Notes under the pieces: model-generated
What the model was told of the DNA's origin: nothing
Seen by the model: the letters and a program-made list of their open reading frames with translations, nothing else
Databases searched by the model: none
In this document: positions 1 to 5,991 of the stretch, piece by piece
How positions within the stretch are numbered: position 1 is the first letter of the stretch
How the letters are laid out: each line of letters begins with the position of its first letter
Assembly (NCBI GenBank): GCA_964555675.1
Contig: CAZKTU010000281.1
Coordinates: 1-7,886, forward strand
Source: CAIWXH01 sp964555675
GTDB taxonomy: Bacteria > Chloroflexota > Chloroflexia > Chloroflexales > Chloroflexaceae
Length of the DNA: 7,886 bases
Direction of reading: 5' to 3'
Translations under genes and position numbers: made by a program

Positions 1-75
1 CTCGACCGCGCCCTGAACGCCTGCGGCTTGGGCCTCCCCCGCAAGCACATCGCGGCTACCCAAACAAGTCCTTAA
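1..75 (+). CDS. Possible 3' end of a rightward gene cut by the window edge
   Basis: Frame 1 is open from the first base to a TAA at 73-75 and would end in ...LNACGLGLPRKHIAATQTSP. The first 18 codons all end in G or C, as in the real genes of this window, and the bias drops only in the last few codons. It would converge on, and overlap by about 20 bp, the 3' end of the leftward Uma2 gene. The same base positions also give a GC3-rich open frame on the minus strand (starting MCLRGRPK), so the strand is not settled. No family can be named from 24 residues. Confidence 0.3.
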   Translation, partial: LDRALNACGLGLPRKHIAATQTSP

Positions 76-598
76 TGGGCACGCTGAAGCCCGGCAGCAG
101 CTCGGGGCTGACGAGGGTGGCCTCGGGGCCGTAGGTACGGGCGAGGCCATCGGGCGTGTGCACGGTGACGCGCCGCGAGCGCGGATAGACGACCCATACC
201 ACCGCCGTGCCTGCGGCGAGGTACTCGAAGACCTTCGCCTCGACCTCGTCGGCGGTATCACTGGGCGAGACGACCTCGACCGCCAAGTCAGGGGCGATAG
301 TCCAGAAGGCCTCGGAGACCTCCCCCTCGGGCAGACGCTCGGCACGAACATAGTAGACATCGGGGCTACGGACAAGATCAGGGTCGCGCGCCAGAATGAA
401 ACCCGACTCGACCCCAGCCTCGCCGCCGTTCTGTTCGACCCAATTGTCGATGAGCTTGCCGATCTTGAGCGCGAGCTTACCGTGCTTTCTGCCAGGTGGC
501 ATGGTTTCCACAACCTCCCCTCGCACGAGCTCCTGGTGGCGGGAGCCAGGCAGGGCGGCGAACTCCTCGGCGGTGAGCAGGCGTGTAGCGGTGCTCAT
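56..598 (-). CDS. Uma2 family protein (PD-(D/E)XK nuclease fold, formerly DUF820)
   Basis: This 180-residue protein is full length for the Uma2 family, which is abundant in cyanobacteria and Chloroflexota and is predicted to have a restriction-endonuclease-like fold; its cellular role is not established. The N-terminus has the usual 'T.EEF..LP....ELVRGEVVE.MPPG..H' pattern (residues 9-40). The conserved core follows: SPD at 78-80, then PDLAVEVVSPSDTADEVEAK at 103-122, then the YLAAG...VWVVYP segment at 126-139. D80, E108 and K122 are the likely metal-binding and catalytic residues, so the site looks intact. The ATG overlaps the stop of the upstream phosphotransferase-like gene as ATGA, with a strong AAGGAG 7 nt before it, which points to translational coupling. 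There is no signal peptide or membrane segment. The family call is firm, but nuclease activity and target are inferences. Confidence 0.9.
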   Translation of the reverse strand: MSTATRLLTAEEFAALPGSRHQELVRGEVVETMPPGRKHGKLALKIGKLIDNWVEQNGGEAGVESGFILARDPDLVRSPDVYYVRAERLPEGEVSEAFWTIAPDLAVEVVSPSDTADEVEAKVFEYLAAGTAVVWVVYPRSRRVTVHTPDGLARTYGPEATLVSPELLPGFSVPIKDLFG

Positions 599-1551
599 GC
601 CTCATCTCCTTCGTGCAGCAGCGCCAGAGCCAGGTCGGCCCGTCCGGCCTCGAGGAAGAGGGCGAGGCGGAAGGGCGCGAGGGCGAACTCGCGCAGTTGG
701 TCGTAGCGGCGCTCGGTGGTAGCGTCGTAGGCGTTGCCGTAGCCGACGCGCAGACTGAAGTAGTCGTTGCCGGGGAACTGCTCCATGACCCCGACGTGAT
801 CCCAGGCGGGGCGCCAGCCCAAGGCGAAGCCCCAGCCGACGAGGCCACCGAGCACCCAGCCGCGCTCGCGGCGGCGCACGAGCAGGCGCTCGGGCCGCAG
901 GTCGCCGTGAACGAGACTGGCGGGCCGGCCGGTGGGGGCCAGGTTAGCCTCGGCCCAGGCGGCGATGCGCTCGGCGTCGGTCTGTTCGAGCTCGCCGGCG
1001 GCAACGGCGGCGTCGATGGCGGCGTCGAGGCGGGCGCGCAGATAGCGCAGGTCCTCGTCGTCGTCGGTCAGGGCCGCCTCGCGCAGATGCTGCACATCGG
1101 CGTCGCTCACAGGCTCGGGGGGGGCGGCGGGGTCGAGGGCGCCATAGTGGGCGGCCAGGTAGCCGTGGGCGCGGGCGAGCAGGGCGCCGAGCTCGCGGCC
1201 GACCGCGTAGCGCTGCTCCTCGCTCATGGCCGGATTGGCCTCGAGCAGGGACATGCCCTCGAGATAGCTGGTGAGCAGATAGGGCGTCCCGGCCTCACCG
1301 CGCAGGTCGTGGGCGAGCAGTGCGGGCAGGGGCAGGTCGATCTCGGCCCGCAGGGCGAGCAAGGCGGCGGCCTCGGCGGCGAGGGGATCGCCGGCGCCGG
1401 GGTCGGGCGGGCCGGGCAGGCGCAGCACCGCCCGCCGCCCCTCGCGCATCTCCAGGCGCAGGGTGCGCTCGCCCAGGGGCTCGGCCCCAAGCAGGCGCGC
1501 CCCCGGCAGGGCGTGGGCGACGATCCGGCCAAGCTGTGCGTCGGTGATCAT
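595..1551 (-). CDS. Aminoglycoside phosphotransferase (APH)-like kinase-fold protein, possibly catalytically degenerate
   Basis: At 318 residues it matches the APH/choline-kinase-like family. The N-lobe has AVLRLP (41-46) and a helix with E60 in the position of the conserved alpha-C glutamate. A hinge-like TPYLLTSYLEG (89-99) follows, and the catalytic loop is LVHGDLRPERLLV (213-225), with H215 and catalytic D217. Two usual metal ligands are changed. The asparagine of HGDxxxxN is R222. The aspartate of the 'iiDW' (DFG-equivalent) motif is G239 in LVGWGFALG, followed by the family-like PAWDHV. It may therefore be a pseudokinase or a divergent subfamily, and antibiotic resistance should not be assumed. 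The start is the only ATG near the frame's beginning and has no clear ribosome binding site. It follows gcvPA after a 97-bp gap holding a heptamer inverted repeat, and overlaps the Uma2 gene by 4 bp. Confidence 0.75.
   Translation of the reverse strand: MITDAQLGRIVAHALPGARLLGAEPLGERTLRLEMREGRRAVLRLPGPPDPGAGDPLAAEAAALLALRAEIDLPLPALLAHDLRGEAGTPYLLTSYLEGMSLLEANPAMSEEQRYAVGRELGALLARAHGYLAAHYGALDPAAPPEPVSDADVQHLREAALTDDDEDLRYLRARLDAAIDAAVAAGELEQTDAERIAAWAEANLAPTGRPASLVHGDLRPERLLVRRRERGWVLGGLVGWGFALGWRPAWDHVGVMEQFPGNDYFSLRVGYGNAYDATTERRYDQLREFALAPFRLALFLEAGRADLALALLHEGDEA
606..611 (-). promoter_or_regulatory. Ribosome binding site of the Uma2 gene
   Basis: AAGGAG on the minus strand ends 7 nt before the ATG at 596-598. 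It lies inside the last codons of the upstream gene, so the Uma2 start is fixed and probably coupled to translation of that gene. Confidence 0.75.
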
Positions 1552-1557
1552 GAATTA

Positions 1558-1647
1558 GACCAAAGACCAACGACCAAAGACCGAAACCACCCGGCCTGCC
1601 AATCGCCGAATGGCTTGTCCTTCGTCTTTTGTCTTTCGTCCTTGGTC
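1558..1647. repeat. Heptamer repeats (GACNAAN) in two inverted arms between gcvPA and the APH-like gene
   Basis: The left arm (1558-1585) is four 7-bp units: GACCAAA, GACCAAC, GACCAAA, GACCGAA. The right arm (1620-1647) carries four units in the opposite orientation, read on the minus strand as GACCAAG, GACGAAA, GACAAAA, GACGAAG, with a fifth degenerate unit at 1613-1619. The arms match at 21 of 28 positions around a 34-bp spacer, so the transcript could form a long imperfect stem after the gcvPA stop. The patch is poorer in GC than its surroundings. It resembles the short tandem heptamer repeats known from cyanobacteria and seen in Chloroflexota intergenic regions, and could act as an attenuator or RNA-stability element. 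No T-run follows, so it is not a standard terminator. Confidence 0.75.
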
Positions 1648-1648
1648 A

Positions 1649-2983
1649 TCACGCGGCCGTCCGCAGCGCCGCAACCAATCGGTCGATCTCGGCCTTGCTG
1701 TTCATCTCGGTGACGGCGAGCAGCATGGCGTCGCCGAGCTCGGGCTCGTCGCCGCCCAGGTCGTAGCCGCCGACGATCTGCTGCTCGCGCAGGGCGGCGT
1801 TGATCTCGGCTACCGGGCGCGGGCAGCGCACCACGAACTCCTTGAAGAAGGGGCCGCCGTGGACGCTGTAGCCGGGCAGGGCGGCGATCGCGGCGGCGGC
1901 GTAGTGGGCGCGGTGGTAGCACAGCTCGGCCACCTTGCGCATACCCTGCTTGCCCATCAGGCTCATGTACACCGTTGCGGCCAGGGCCATCAGACCCTGG
2001 TTCGTGCAGATATTGCTGGTGGCCCGCTCGCGGCGGATGTCCTGCTCGCGCGCCCGCAGGGTCAGCACATAGGCCAACCTGCCGTCGACATCCTTGGTCA
2101 CGCCGACGATGCGCCCGGCGATCTTATGGACGTGCTTCTGGCGGGTGGTGAAGATGCCCAGGTAGGGGCCGCCGAAGTTCATGCCGATCCCCAGGGGCTG
2201 GCCCTCGGCGGTGGCGATGTCGGCGCCGGCCTCGGCGGGGGTCTGGAAGAGGCCGAGGGCGATCGGGTCGAAGTGGACGCACAGCAGGGCCCCCTTCGCC
2301 TGCACCGCGGCGGCCAGGCCGCGCAGATCGTGCAGCCGGCCGAGGAAGTCGGGGCTCTGGACGATCAGCAGAGCGGTCTGCTCGTCGACCAGGGCCAGGG
2401 CATCCTCGATCGTGGCGCCGGGGGTCTCGTCGCCGGTGACGGTCACATCGAGGGCCTGCATGTAGGTGCGCAGGACGGCGCGGTACTGCGGGTTGACCCC
2501 GCGGGCCACGACGATCTTGCGCCGGCCGCGGGTCACATTCAGGGCCATGATCGCCGCCTCGGCGATCGCGGTAGCCCCGTCGTAGTGCGAGGCGTTGGCG
2601 ATCTCCATGCCGGTGAGCGAGCAGATCAGGCTCTGGTACTCGAAGATCGCCTGGAGCGTACCCTGGCTGATCTCGGGCTGGTAGGGCGTATAGGCCGTGT
2701 AGAACTCGCCGCGGCGCAGAATCTGGTCGACCGCCGCCGGCACGAAGTGGTTGTACGCACCCGCGCCGAGGAAGATACTGTGGCTGTGGACGTTGGCGTT
2801 GGTCCCGCTCATGGCCAGCAGCTCGCGCACGAGCTCGGGCTCGGACAGCGGCTGGGGCAGGTTGAGGCGCGGGAAGCGCCGCGCGGCGGGCACGTCGACG
2901 AACAGGTCGGCGGTCGAGCCGACCCCGATCGCCTGGAGCATCTCGGCGCGCTCGGCCTCGGTAATCGAAATATAGTGTGACAT
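1649..2983 (-). CDS. gcvPA: Glycine dehydrogenase (aminomethyl-transferring) subunit 1, P-protein alpha subunit
   Basis: This is one half of the two-subunit P-protein, which decarboxylates glycine with pyridoxal phosphate and passes the aminomethyl group to lipoyl-GcvH. The 444-residue length is normal for GcvPA. Hallmarks are FLGAGAYNHFVPAAVDQIL (71-89), the EFYTAYTPYQPEISQGTLQ stretch (93-111), EYQSLICSLTGMEIANAS (115-132), MNFGGPYLGIF (268-278), GRIVGVTKDVDGRLAYVLT (290-308) and REQDIRRERATSNICTNQGL (312-331). The PLP lysine belongs to the partner GcvPB, which is not in this window. The frame stays open upstream, but the second of two adjacent ATGs (2981-2983) matches the family N-terminus and has GAGAGAG upstream; 2986 is the alternative. 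The 118-bp leader from gcvH holds two strong hairpins. Downstream comes an APH-like gene, where many genomes carry gcvPB. Confidence 0.96.
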   Translation of the reverse strand: MSHYISITEAERAEMLQAIGVGSTADLFVDVPAARRFPRLNLPQPLSEPELVRELLAMSGTNANVHSHSIFLGAGAYNHFVPAAVDQILRRGEFYTAYTPYQPEISQGTLQAIFEYQSLICSLTGMEIANASHYDGATAIAEAAIMALNVTRGRRKIVVARGVNPQYRAVLRTYMQALDVTVTGDETPGATIEDALALVDEQTALLIVQSPDFLGRLHDLRGLAAAVQAKGALLCVHFDPIALGLFQTPAEAGADIATAEGQPLGIGMNFGGPYLGIFTTRQKHVHKIAGRIVGVTKDVDGRLAYVLTLRAREQDIRRERATSNICTNQGLMALAATVYMSLMGKQGMRKVAELCYHRAHYAAAAIAALPGYSVHGGPFFKEFVVRCPRPVAEINAALREQQIVGGYDLGGDEPELGDAMLLAVTEMNSKAEIDRLVAALRTAA

Positions 2984-2994
2984 CATTGCTCTCT

Positions 2995-3019
2995 CGAAGG
3001 TCACGTAGCGTGACCTTCG
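2995..3019. repeat. Perfect 11-bp inverted repeat just upstream of the gcvPA ribosome binding site
   Basis: The arms CGAAGGTCACG (2995-3005) and CGTGACCTTCG (3009-3019) are exact reverse complements around a 3-nt loop. In the transcript the stem ends next to the GAGAGAG preceding the gcvPA start. It could be an RNA hairpin that affects gcvPA translation or protects a processed 5' end, or a DNA operator. No T-run follows it. Confidence 0.8.
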
Positions 3020-3033
3020 CCATTTGGGGGCGG

Positions 3034-3068
3034 GGCGGTTCGGAGGGGCCAGGCCCCTCCGAACCGCC
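3034..3068. repeat. Perfect 17-bp palindrome (REP-like) between gcvH and gcvPA
   Basis: The arm GGCGGTTCGGAGGGGCC (3034-3050) is matched exactly by its reverse complement at 3052-3068 around a single central A. It would fold into a very stable hairpin in the gcvH-gcvPA spacer. Its GAGGGGCC/GGCCCCTC core resembles the AGGGGC-AA-GCCCCT core of the repeats at the right end of the window, which suggests a dispersed palindromic family. There is no T-run after it on the transcribed strand, so a classical terminator is unlikely; RNA stabilisation or processing fits better. Confidence 0.8.
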
Positions 3069-3101
3069 TGGCGCATGGCAGCGGTCGCACCAGGTGAGCC
3101 G

Positions 3102-3494
3102 CTAGTGCTCCCGCTCCTTGCAGTACTTCGCGTAGGCCTCGGCGTCCATCAGGCCCTCCTCTTCGGCGCCCGAGGGGCGCACGCGGAGGAGCCAGCCATC
3201 GCCGTAGGGGTCCTTGTTGATCGGCTCCTGGTCGGCCTCGAGGGAACTATTCACGGCCAGCACCTCGCCGCCGATGGGAGCGTACAGGTCCGAGCTGGCC
3301 TTGACCGATTCGATCACGCCGAACGAGACGCCGGGGGTGATCGTCGCGCCGACCTGGGGCAGCTCGAGGTAGACGATGTCGCCGAGGGCGTCTTGGGCGA
3401 AGTCGGTGATGCCGATCACCAGCTCGTCGCCATCGACCCGCACCCACTCGTCCGACTTGCTGTAGCGGAGATCTGCCGGGATCTTCGGGCTCAT
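3102..3494 (-). CDS. gcvH: Glycine cleavage system H protein (lipoyl carrier)
   Basis: GcvH carries the aminomethyl intermediate on a lipoyl arm between the P, T and L proteins. The 130-residue length is normal. The N-terminal YSKSDEWV (11-18) corresponds to the family's 'Y..eHEWv', with D in place of the usual H. ITDFAQDALGDIVYLELP (29-46) and the lipoylation motif FGVIESVKASSDLYAP (58-73) follow, with K65 as the lipoyl lysine. The C-terminal half has INKDPYGDGWLLRV (92-105). The ATG at 3492-3494 has GGAG 6 nt upstream. It lies 58 bp after gcvT and is followed by hairpins before gcvPA, consistent with a gcvT-gcvH-gcvPA operon. Confidence 0.97.
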   Translation of the reverse strand: MSPKIPADLRYSKSDEWVRVDGDELVIGITDFAQDALGDIVYLELPQVGATITPGVSFGVIESVKASSDLYAPIGGEVLAVNSSLEADQEPINKDPYGDGWLLRVRPSGAEEEGLMDAEAYAKYCKEREH

Positions 3495-3509
3495 GTGAAG
3501 CTCCGTCTG

Positions 3510-3527
3510 CGCGCAGCGTGCTGCGCG
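3510..3527. repeat. 8-bp inverted repeat between gcvT and gcvH
   Basis: CGCGCAGC (3510-3517) and GCTGCGCG (3520-3527) are perfect reverse complements around GT. The stem lies in the 58-bp gap just upstream of the gcvH ribosome binding site. It is short and GC-only, so chance is possible in this composition. If formed in RNA, it could influence gcvH translation. Confidence 0.5.
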
Positions 3528-3552
3528 GCTCCGAGGGGCGCCGACGCGCTCC

Positions 3553-4659
3553 TCACTTCTTATAGTGCGGCTTGTAGAACGGCATCTTAACGGCCCGGGC
3601 GCGGACCGGCTTCTCGCGGATGATCACGTCGAACTCGCTGCCCTCGGCGCTGAGCGCGGTGGGCACATAGGCCATGCCCAGGGGCCGCCCCAGGGTGGGC
3701 GAGGGCATGCCCGTGGTCACGAAGCCCACCGGCTCGCCGGCGAGCGAGTGGACGGGGTAATCCCCGCGGGCCACGCCCTTGCCGAGCAGCTCGAAGCCGG
3801 TGAGCTTGCGGGCGGGGCCCTGGGCCTTGATCGCGGCCAGGGCCTCGCGCCCGACGAAGTCGCCCTTGTCGAGCTTGACCACCCAGCCGAGGCGGGCCTC
3901 GTAGGGGTTGATGGTATCGCTGATCTCGTGCCCGTAGAGGGCCAGGCAGGGCTCGAAGCGCAGGCTGTCGCGCGCGCCGAGGCCGCAGGGCTTGACACTG
4001 CCGGGGGGGCCGAGCTCGAGCAGGCGGCGCCAGATCGCGGGGGCGCGGGCGGCGTCGAAGAAGAGCTCGAAGCCGTCCTCGCCGGTGTAGCCGGTGCGGG
4101 CGATCAGGGCGGTGGCCCCGAAGATCGTGGTGAGGGCCACGCCGTGGAAGGGCAGGCCGCCGACGTCCTCCGTGGTCGAGTCCTCGGCGGCGGCGAGCAG
4201 GGCCTCGGCGGCGGGGCCTTGCAGGGCCACCATCGCCCAGCGCTCCGAGCGGTCCTCGAGCTCGACGTCGAAGCCCGAGCTGTGCTCGGCGAGCCAGGCC
4301 CAGTCTTTGTCGCGGTTCGAGGCGTTGACCACCACCAGGAACTCGTCGTCGAGGTGATAGATGAAGATATCGTCGACGATCCCGCCGTCGGGGCGACAGA
4401 GCAGCCCATAGTTCGACTGGCCCAGGGCGATGCTGGCCAGGTTGCAGGTGGCGACCCGCTGGAGGAAGGCCTCGGCGTCGGGGCCGCGCACCATAAAGCG
4501 GCCCATGTGGCTGATGTCGAAGAGCCCGGCCCCGTTGCGCACGGCCTGGTGCTCGTCGATCACGCCACTGTACTGAACCGGCATCTCCCAGCCGCCGAAC
4601 TCGACCATGCGGGCGCCCATGGCCACGTGGGCCTCGAAGAGCGGCGTGCGTTTGAGCAT
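3553..4659 (-). CDS. gcvT: Glycine cleavage system T protein (aminomethyltransferase)
   Basis: GcvT takes the aminomethyl group from GcvH, releases ammonia and makes 5,10-methylene-THF. The 368-residue product is full length. It has RTPLFEAHVAMGARMVEFGG (4-23), GLFDISHMGRFMVRGPDA (45-62), the catalytic-site segment GGIVDDIFIYH (92-102, with the conserved aspartate in the D96-D97 pair), ARTGYTGEDGFELFF (187-201) and the signature KPCGLGARDSLRFEPCLALY (223-242), then YGHEIS. The C-terminal beta-barrel region includes GREALAAIKA (270-279) and the closing VKMPFYKP (357-364). The ATG at 4657-4659 is chosen because MLKRTPLF matches the family start and GAGGA lies 5 nt upstream. It begins 11 bp after the stop of the CpXC gene, so the two are very probably co-transcribed. 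Confidence 0.97.
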   Translation of the reverse strand: MLKRTPLFEAHVAMGARMVEFGGWEMPVQYSGVIDEHQAVRNGAGLFDISHMGRFMVRGPDAEAFLQRVATCNLASIALGQSNYGLLCRPDGGIVDDIFIYHLDDEFLVVVNASNRDKDWAWLAEHSSGFDVELEDRSERWAMVALQGPAAEALLAAAEDSTTEDVGGLPFHGVALTTIFGATALIARTGYTGEDGFELFFDAARAPAIWRRLLELGPPGSVKPCGLGARDSLRFEPCLALYGHEISDTINPYEARLGWVVKLDKGDFVGREALAAIKAQGPARKLTGFELLGKGVARGDYPVHSLAGEPVGFVTTGMPSPTLGRPLGMAYVPTALSAEGSEFDVIIREKPVRARAVKMPFYKPHYKK

Positions 4660-4670
4660 AGTGTTCCTCG

Positions 4671-5939
4671 TCAGTCGCTCAGGCCTTCGCGGACGCGACG
4701 GAGCATCTCGCGGCACTCGACCGCATAGCGGGCCAGCTCTTCGTCGCCGCTGGCGCGGGCCTCGGCGGCGAACTGCCAGAGGGCCTGGGCGGCCACGTCC
4801 TCGAGCAGCACCGGGTAGCGGTCGATCACCTCGCTCAGGGCCGCCTCGCCCTCGGCCAGCAAGAGAGCCTCGATCGCCTCGTCGAAGGAGGCGACCGGGG
4901 CGGGCTCGTCGAGCGGGGCGGCGCCGGCCAGGGCGGCCCGCAGCTCGACCAGGGCCTCGCGGCGCTCTTCGAGGGCGTGGGCCAGGCGCTCATGGCCGTC
5001 GTCGATGGCGTGCTCGACCCGCTCGGCCAGCAGGCGGTCGACCTCGGGGCGCAGCAGCAGGGGGTGGGCGGCCGCCACACCCTCGAGCTCGGCGGCGCTC
5101 TGGGCGCGCAGCAGGTCGTGCAGCGCGGCCTCGGGGAGGGCGGTGACCATAATCTCGGCGGGGGCCTCGGCCGGGGCGAGGGGCGCCCCTGTCGCGACGC
5201 CGCCGACGCGGGCCAGTAGGGCGCGGGCCTCGCGCAGGCTGTCGGCGATCTCGTAGGCGCGCTGCTCGACGGCCACATCGGCCAGCTGGGCCAGAGTCTG
5301 GTCGGTGGCGGGCTCGAGCAGCACCGGGTGGGCCGCCAAGATCTCGTCGAGCTCGGCGGGCGTATTGGCGCTGAGCAGGGCCTCGACGGCGACGAGCAGG
5401 GGCGGGGCTTGCGCATCGCCCTCGGCCGCCACCGGGGGGGGCGCGCCCGCTCTGCCCGCGCTGGCGAAGGGGAGGCCAGGGGCGCCTGACGAGGCTGGCG
5501 GAGCGCCGCCCGCCTGTGGCCCCCGCGCCCCTGGGCCGCCTCTGCGGGCGGCGGCGCGGCGCAGCAGATGGGCGACGCCGGCGAGGTCCTGGGCGATATC
5601 GACGTCGGCCAGGTAGGGGCGGCGCTGCTCTTCGGGGATCGAGCCGACGAGGACGGCGTGGAGCTCGCGGGCCTGCTCGCGCCACTCGTGCTCGACCGCG
5701 CCGGGGGCGGGCGCGAAGATCACGCGGCGGGCCAGGGCATCGTGGAAGAGCAGCGGGGCGCCGGCGGGGCCGGTCGCGCCGCAGCCGGGGCAGCGCACCA
5801 GGTTCAGCTCATCGCGCAGCAGCTCATCGACAGCGCCCGGCTGCTCCTGGGCGTCGAGGATCAGCCAGACGGGCGCCTCGAAGTCGGCGCCGCAGGTGGG
5901 GCACGTAAGCTGGGCCTGCTCCTGATAGGCGATTGGCAT
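4671..5939 (-). CDS. CpXC-domain zinc-ribbon protein with three C-terminal helical repeats, function unknown
   Basis: The 422-residue protein begins with a CpXC domain (about residues 5-125). Two Cys pairs, CPTC (C13, C16) and CPGC (C50, C53), probably bind one zinc, followed by GAPLLFHD (60-67) and VIFAPAP (73-79). A low-complexity Gly/Ala/Pro linker covers about 130-180. Three related helical repeats follow at about 181-245, 270-337 and 351-418. Each reads roughly 'EALL.A.....L.E....HP.LL......L..LA......G....A..L.E.R.LL...R', with the HP/YP anchors at 204, 292 and 375. Similar repeats occur in Chloroflexota and cyanobacterial TPR/CHAT-type proteins (recalled, not searched). No catalytic motif or membrane segment is seen. 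The ATG at 5937-5939 is preferred because MPIAYQEQAQLTCP matches the family start, although no good ribosome binding site precedes it; the frame extends upstream into the TetR gene. The link to glycine cleavage is positional only. Confidence 0.85.
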   Translation of the reverse strand: MPIAYQEQAQLTCPTCGADFEAPVWLILDAQEQPGAVDELLRDELNLVRCPGCGATGPAGAPLLFHDALARRVIFAPAPGAVEHEWREQARELHAVLVGSIPEEQRRPYLADVDIAQDLAGVAHLLRRAAARRGGPGARGPQAGGAPPASSGAPGLPFASAGRAGAPPPVAAEGDAQAPPLLVAVEALLSANTPAELDEILAAHPVLLEPATDQTLAQLADVAVEQRAYEIADSLREARALLARVGGVATGAPLAPAEAPAEIMVTALPEAALHDLLRAQSAAELEGVAAAHPLLLRPEVDRLLAERVEHAIDDGHERLAHALEERREALVELRAALAGAAPLDEPAPVASFDEAIEALLLAEGEAALSEVIDRYPVLLEDVAAQALWQFAAEARASGDEELARYAVECREMLRRVREGLSD

Positions 5940-5982
5940 AGGTCTGCGCCGGGTCCCTAGGTCTCCGCTGTTCGTTCGCACC

Positions 5983-5991
5983 ATTGTACCA
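5983..5991 (-). promoter_or_regulatory. Extended -10 promoter candidate for the CpXC-gcv operon
   Basis: The minus strand reads TGG-TACAAT, with the -10 hexamer at 5983-5988 and the TGn extension at 5989-5991. The hexamer is one base from TATAAT. No -35 box stands 17 bp upstream, as is tolerated for extended -10 promoters. Transcription would start near 5976 and leave a leader of about 37 nt, too short for a glycine riboswitch. It abuts the TetR stop codon. Confidence 0.5.

Noticed and set aside
595..1551. Functional antibiotic-resistance gene
   Set aside because: Similarity is only to the broad APH fold, two metal-ligand residues are changed, and the context is metabolic rather than mobile.
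613..1713. Long open frames antisense to the real genes (also 1610-2980, 3565-4728 and minus 6682-7749)
   Set aside because: They mirror well-identified genes in this GC-rich DNA, have Gly/Ala/Val/Gln-heavy translations without family motifs, and lack consistent ribosome binding sites.
2984..3076. N-terminal extension of GcvPA to an ATG at 3074-3076
   Set aside because: The extra 31 residues would be encoded across both hairpins, are Arg/Pro-rich and do not match the family. The ATG at 2981-2983 gives the usual length and N-terminus.
5940..5991. Glycine riboswitch ahead of the gcv operon
   Set aside because: The leader before the CpXC gene is only about 37-52 nt and the gap before gcvT is 11 nt, both too short for the glycine aptamer. 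No matching conserved core is seen.
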